Notes under the pieces: generated by a model
What the model was told of the DNA's origin: nothing
Seen by the model: the letters and a program-made list of their open reading frames with translations, nothing else
Databases searched by the model: none
Program-made: the position numbers and the translations under genes
From: a virus
Virus record (IMG/VR): IMGVR_UViG_3300036852_000185
Location: 1-41,601 of that record
Length of the DNA stretch: 41,601 nucleotides
Reading direction: 5' to 3' (one strand)
Shown here: in pieces, positions 39,560 through 41,601 of the stretch
Numbering within the stretch: position 1 is the first letter of the stretch
Layout of the letters: each line of letters opens with the position of its first letter

Positions 39560-39961
39560 ATGCCTCGTAACAAGCGACCTTGGTTCTGGAAGATCCCAGA
39601 CAGCGATTTCTTCGGCGGTGGCAGAGTGATGCTTTTCAATCGCTTCCACTTCGCTGGCGGCACTGTCTACTACTTCAACATGGTCGCTCACCCAGGAGGC
39701 GGAAAACTGAAGCGCCTGCTTCGGTGGCGTCCCTACACGCGAAAGGAACGCGCCCTTCGCCAGGCCCAAGAGTCTGCTCCTGTCTTTGACCTCACCGGGG
39801 TGAACCATCCACTGACCCTCCGTGACGTACCGAATTGGGGCTATCGATTGAGGATGCATTGGAGTCAGCAACGAGAGCTGCATGACTGCCTCAATCCCCG
39901 TTGGACCCGACTCGTTTGGGTTCAGGGCACCGATACCTACCGACTCGTCTCGCTTCGCTGA
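39560..39961 (+). CDS. Hypothetical aromatic-rich protein
   Basis: 133 residues; ATG 39560 has AAAGGAG upstream, and the frame open before it lies in the hairpins. Rich in Trp/Tyr/Phe/Arg (RPWFWKIPDSDFFGGG, VYYFNMVAHPGGG, WGYRLRMHWSQQ). Probably a compact beta-rich fold. It begins the run of genes leading to terL. Function unknown. Confidence 0.62.
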   Translation: MPRNKRPWFWKIPDSDFFGGGRVMLFNRFHFAGGTVYYFNMVAHPGGGKLKRLLRWRPYTRKERALRQAQESAPVFDLTGVNHPLTLRDVPNWGYRLRMHWSQQRELHDCLNPRWTRLVWVQGTDTYRLVSLR

Positions 39962-39972
39962 GAAAGGAAGAA

Positions 39973-40803
39973 ATGCCACGCAGATTCACCTCCCCCCTGT
40001 TCAGGGCGAGAGCGCGTAGGACAACCCCCCGAGCCTTCGGGAGGGTTACGGCCAGATCGACACCACGACCTGTAGCCGGATCTTTCACGGCCACTCCGTT
40101 GGGGCGCACCCCCCTTCCGGGTATCCGCCCAGGAGGTGGGGGTGATCTGCGCGGCCCTCCTTCGATCCGTCCGCCTGGACCCCAGAACACCGGCCCGCTT
40201 CCAGTAGGACGCCCACAATCCAACGTGCCTCGTTTCGGAGGGGCCTTGGCGTGGCGTCGTAACCAGCGGCGTCTCGCGGCCGGTAGACCAGTCCCCCCTC
40301 GTGCCCTCGGAGGGCCGGGAGGGCTGCCGGGAGGGGCCGCGAGGTTCGGCGCCCGAAGGGCGGTCGGCCCGATGACGGCGGTTACGCCTCCGCTCACTCC
40401 TACACCTCCGGTCGCTCCGTCACCGACTCTTCCACCACCGACTCTCAAACCGAAGACCGTCCGCCTCAGCGATGCGATCAAGTCAGGCGCCGCCTACGAC
40501 CCGAACGCCGTCTACGTCGATGACGCCGGCAAGCCCTCCTCGAACTACTGGTCCGTGGCGCAGCTCAGGGACATCCTCACGAACGGGGTATTCGGAGGAG
40601 GCCCGGCGACACCCGGTAGCAACTCGCGGGCTCCCAAGCCGCCGGAGACCACCGCTGCGCCGCAGAGAACGCCCCTTCAAGCGAATCCTACAACGCTCCC
40701 AGGATCGCTCAGGGCACGGCTTCTGACCGCACGGCGGCGAAGGCCCTTGAAGCCAGCCCAGATGCGCGCCGCAAGGTCGCATAAGCACCTGCGCTACCGC
40801 TAG
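39973..40803 (+). CDS. Pro/Arg-rich disordered protein, virion candidate
   Basis: 276 residues from ATG 39973 (AAAGGAAG upstream). Residues 1-160 are Arg/Pro/Gly-rich and basic. A central folded part (TVRLSDAIKSGAAYDPNAVY, NYWSVAQLRDILTNG) is followed by another basic, Pro-rich end. Composition resembles the basic proteins at 13736 and 41165, so it may be packed with DNA inside the capsid. The stop TAG directly abuts the next ATG. Confidence 0.6.
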   Translation: MPRRFTSPLFRARARRTTPRAFGRVTARSTPRPVAGSFTATPLGRTPLPGIRPGGGGDLRGPPSIRPPGPQNTGPLPVGRPQSNVPRFGGALAWRRNQRRLAAGRPVPPRALGGPGGLPGGAARFGARRAVGPMTAVTPPLTPTPPVAPSPTLPPPTLKPKTVRLSDAIKSGAAYDPNAVYVDDAGKPSSNYWSVAQLRDILTNGVFGGGPATPGSNSRAPKPPETTAAPQRTPLQANPTTLPGSLRARLLTARRRRPLKPAQMRAARSHKHLRYR

Positions 40804-40950
40804 ATGCCGAGCGCCAGCCCTCGGCAGGAGCGCTACGTCTACTCGCAGGCCGCTCAGGGGAAGCCATGGGCCAAGAAGTGGCTCGCGGACGAAGGCCATC
40901 CATTGCCAAAGGTGCGCCGTGGGCGCAGAAAGGTAAGACGAAGACGATGA
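40804..40950 (+). CDS. Small basic protein
   Basis: 48 residues, beginning immediately after the previous TAG. SPRQERYVYSQAAQGKPWAK is followed by an Arg/Lys-rich end (KVRRGRRKVRRRR). The basic tail suggests nucleic-acid binding. Its stop overlaps the next ATG (ATGA), supporting both. Confidence 0.58.
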   Translation: MPSASPRQERYVYSQAAQGKPWAKKWLADEGHPLPKVRRGRRKVRRRR

Positions 40951-41147
40951 CCGAGCACGGAGATCGCACCAGAGCTATCGCAGTCCTTCTCGACCTGGCT
41001 GAGGACCCGATGGTTGAGGATGAGCTTCGCATCCAAGCAGCCTCGACCATCGTGCTCTCCTCCGCGAATCCCTACAGCGCCGCGGACGAGGCGCGTATCG
41101 AGCAGTTGGCGGACGAGCTTGTCGTGCCCGAGGAGATCAAGGACTGA
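40947..41147 (+). CDS. Small helical hypothetical protein
   Basis: 66 residues; ATG 40947 overlaps the previous stop. Two or three helices (RAIAVLLDLAEDPMVEDELR, ADEARIEQLADELVVPEEI). The stop overlaps an ATG that opens a five-codon frame ending next to ATG 41165. Function unknown. Confidence 0.6.
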   Translation: MTEHGDRTRAIAVLLDLAEDPMVEDELRIQAASTIVLSSANPYSAADEARIEQLADELVVPEEIKD

Positions 41148-41164
41148 TGGCACGCGTTGGCTAG

Positions 41165-41601
41165 ATGGCCGCCGAAGGACTCACCCAGGCCCTGATCAAG
41201 CGCCGGACACGGCACGGCGGCTCCGCTACCTCTGACGCTCCGCTCTCCCCACCTGCGGGCAAGAGCCATTTCGTCGCCCCACCCGCGCCGGGGATTCGCA
41301 AGGGCTACTCGAAGAAGGTCTACCGGGCTTCCGCGGCGCCGACCTCGGCTTCATCCTCTGCGGGAGGCACGAGCGCTCACGCAGCTCGTGTGGCGACCCG
41401 GGCCAAGCGCCAAAAGGAACGGAAGACGCGCGTCCGCCGCGAAGGGCGCAAGCTCAAGCAGGCCCAGCGGACGATCACGAAACAGCAGAAGGCCCTCTCC
41501 AAGCCTCTGCCGGGCCTGAGCCCGAATCAGACCCGCGTGGCCGAGAAGTTCCTTGCCTCTGGGGTAAAGCAGCAGGCGACCAAAAAGCAGCTCCTCTCGG
41601 G
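41165..41601 (+). CDS. N-terminal part of joint-spanning M15-like peptidase virion protein
   Basis: ATG 41165 follows TAG 41162-41164 without a gap. The frame stays open through the 127-base repeat and continues at position 3 of the window to 1094. This portion is basic, Ala/Ser/Lys-rich and helical (KQKERKTRVRREGRKLKQAQ). The peptidase domain lies in the other part. A five-codon frame (MARVG) from 41147 in the same frame ends at the TAG, so the original start may have lain there. Confidence 0.72.
   Translation, partial: MAAEGLTQALIKRRTRHGGSATSDAPLSPPAGKSHFVAPPAPGIRKGYSKKVYRASAAPTSASSSAGGTSAHAARVATRAKRQKERKTRVRREGRKLKQAQRTITKQQKALSKPLPGLSPNQTRVAEKFLASGVKQQATKKQLLS
41475..41601. repeat. Terminal direct repeat, right copy
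   Basis: Identical to 1-127; see the left copy. Confidence 0.97.

Noticed and set aside
41147-41164. TAG as a read-through or recoded codon before the joint gene
   Set aside because: TAG ends other clear genes here (for example the capsid gene), so recoding is not supported; a leader peptide or lost start is simpler.
1-41601. CRISPR arrays, rRNA or transposons
   Set aside because: No regularly spaced repeats, ribosomal RNA sequence or transposase motifs were seen.

Overview
The window looks like a complete genome of a temperate, short-tailed (podovirus-like) bacteriophage, recovered as a circular contig. The first 127 bases are repeated exactly as the last 127 (1-127 = 41475-41601), so the unique circle is about 41.47 kb and one gene runs across the joint. 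The DNA is GC-rich (by eye a little above 60%). Genes are tightly packed, mostly on the + strand, and joined by ATGA/GTGA/TTGA stop-start overlaps. Host inference: a high-GC actinobacterium. The support is the M15-type endolysin, a secreted protein with a resuscitation-promoting-factor-like C-terminus, a collagen-like membrane protein in the lysis region, and many small zinc-ribbon proteins of the kind common in actinophages. This is inference, since no host gene is present.

Layout. (1) About 38.4 kb through the joint to 19.8 kb is the packaging and virion block: a probable small terminase (38397), a ribbon-helix-helix regulator with palindromic operators (39198), basic/Pro-rich virion-like proteins, a joint-spanning M15-like peptidase protein (41165 to 1094), large terminase (1091), portal (3551), scaffold (5544), major capsid protein (6264), decoration-like proteins, an inserted HNH endonuclease (8879), tail connector (10012), tail hub/nozzle-like protein (10723), fibre proteins (12307, 12942) and three probable internal ejection proteins ending in a 1391-residue giant (15653). 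(2) 19.8-22.7 kb is the lysis region: several small membrane proteins, a collagen-like membrane protein, the endolysin (21016) and a holin-like protein (22003). (3) 22.8-24.4 kb holds a secreted Rpf/lysozyme-like protein and, on the minus strand, a secreted Cys-rich protein; both are candidate lysogeny genes. (4) 24.3-25.1 kb is the immunity switch: a minus-strand repressor, a small coiled-coil partner gene, and a divergent Cro-like gene. (5) 25.1-31.9 kb is the early operon: an OB-fold-like ssDNA-binding candidate, a PD-(D/E)XK resolvase, two HNH nucleases, an excisionase-like HTH protein and a tyrosine integrase. (6) 32.1-38.3 kb holds many small accessory genes and a C5-cytosine DNA methyltransferase.

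No DNA polymerase, helicase or primase is recognisable, so replication probably uses host machinery, with phage SSB-like, resolvase and HNH proteins assisting. The most unusual signals are: (a) a second, fully open +1 frame inside the methyltransferase gene that itself reads like a methyltransferase-associated protein; (b) a repressor followed by a coiled-coil protein resembling the repressor's own C-terminus; (c) an HNH start codon presented in nested hairpins; (d) two highly structured non-coding stretches (23.7-23.9 kb and 27.9-28.3 kb).
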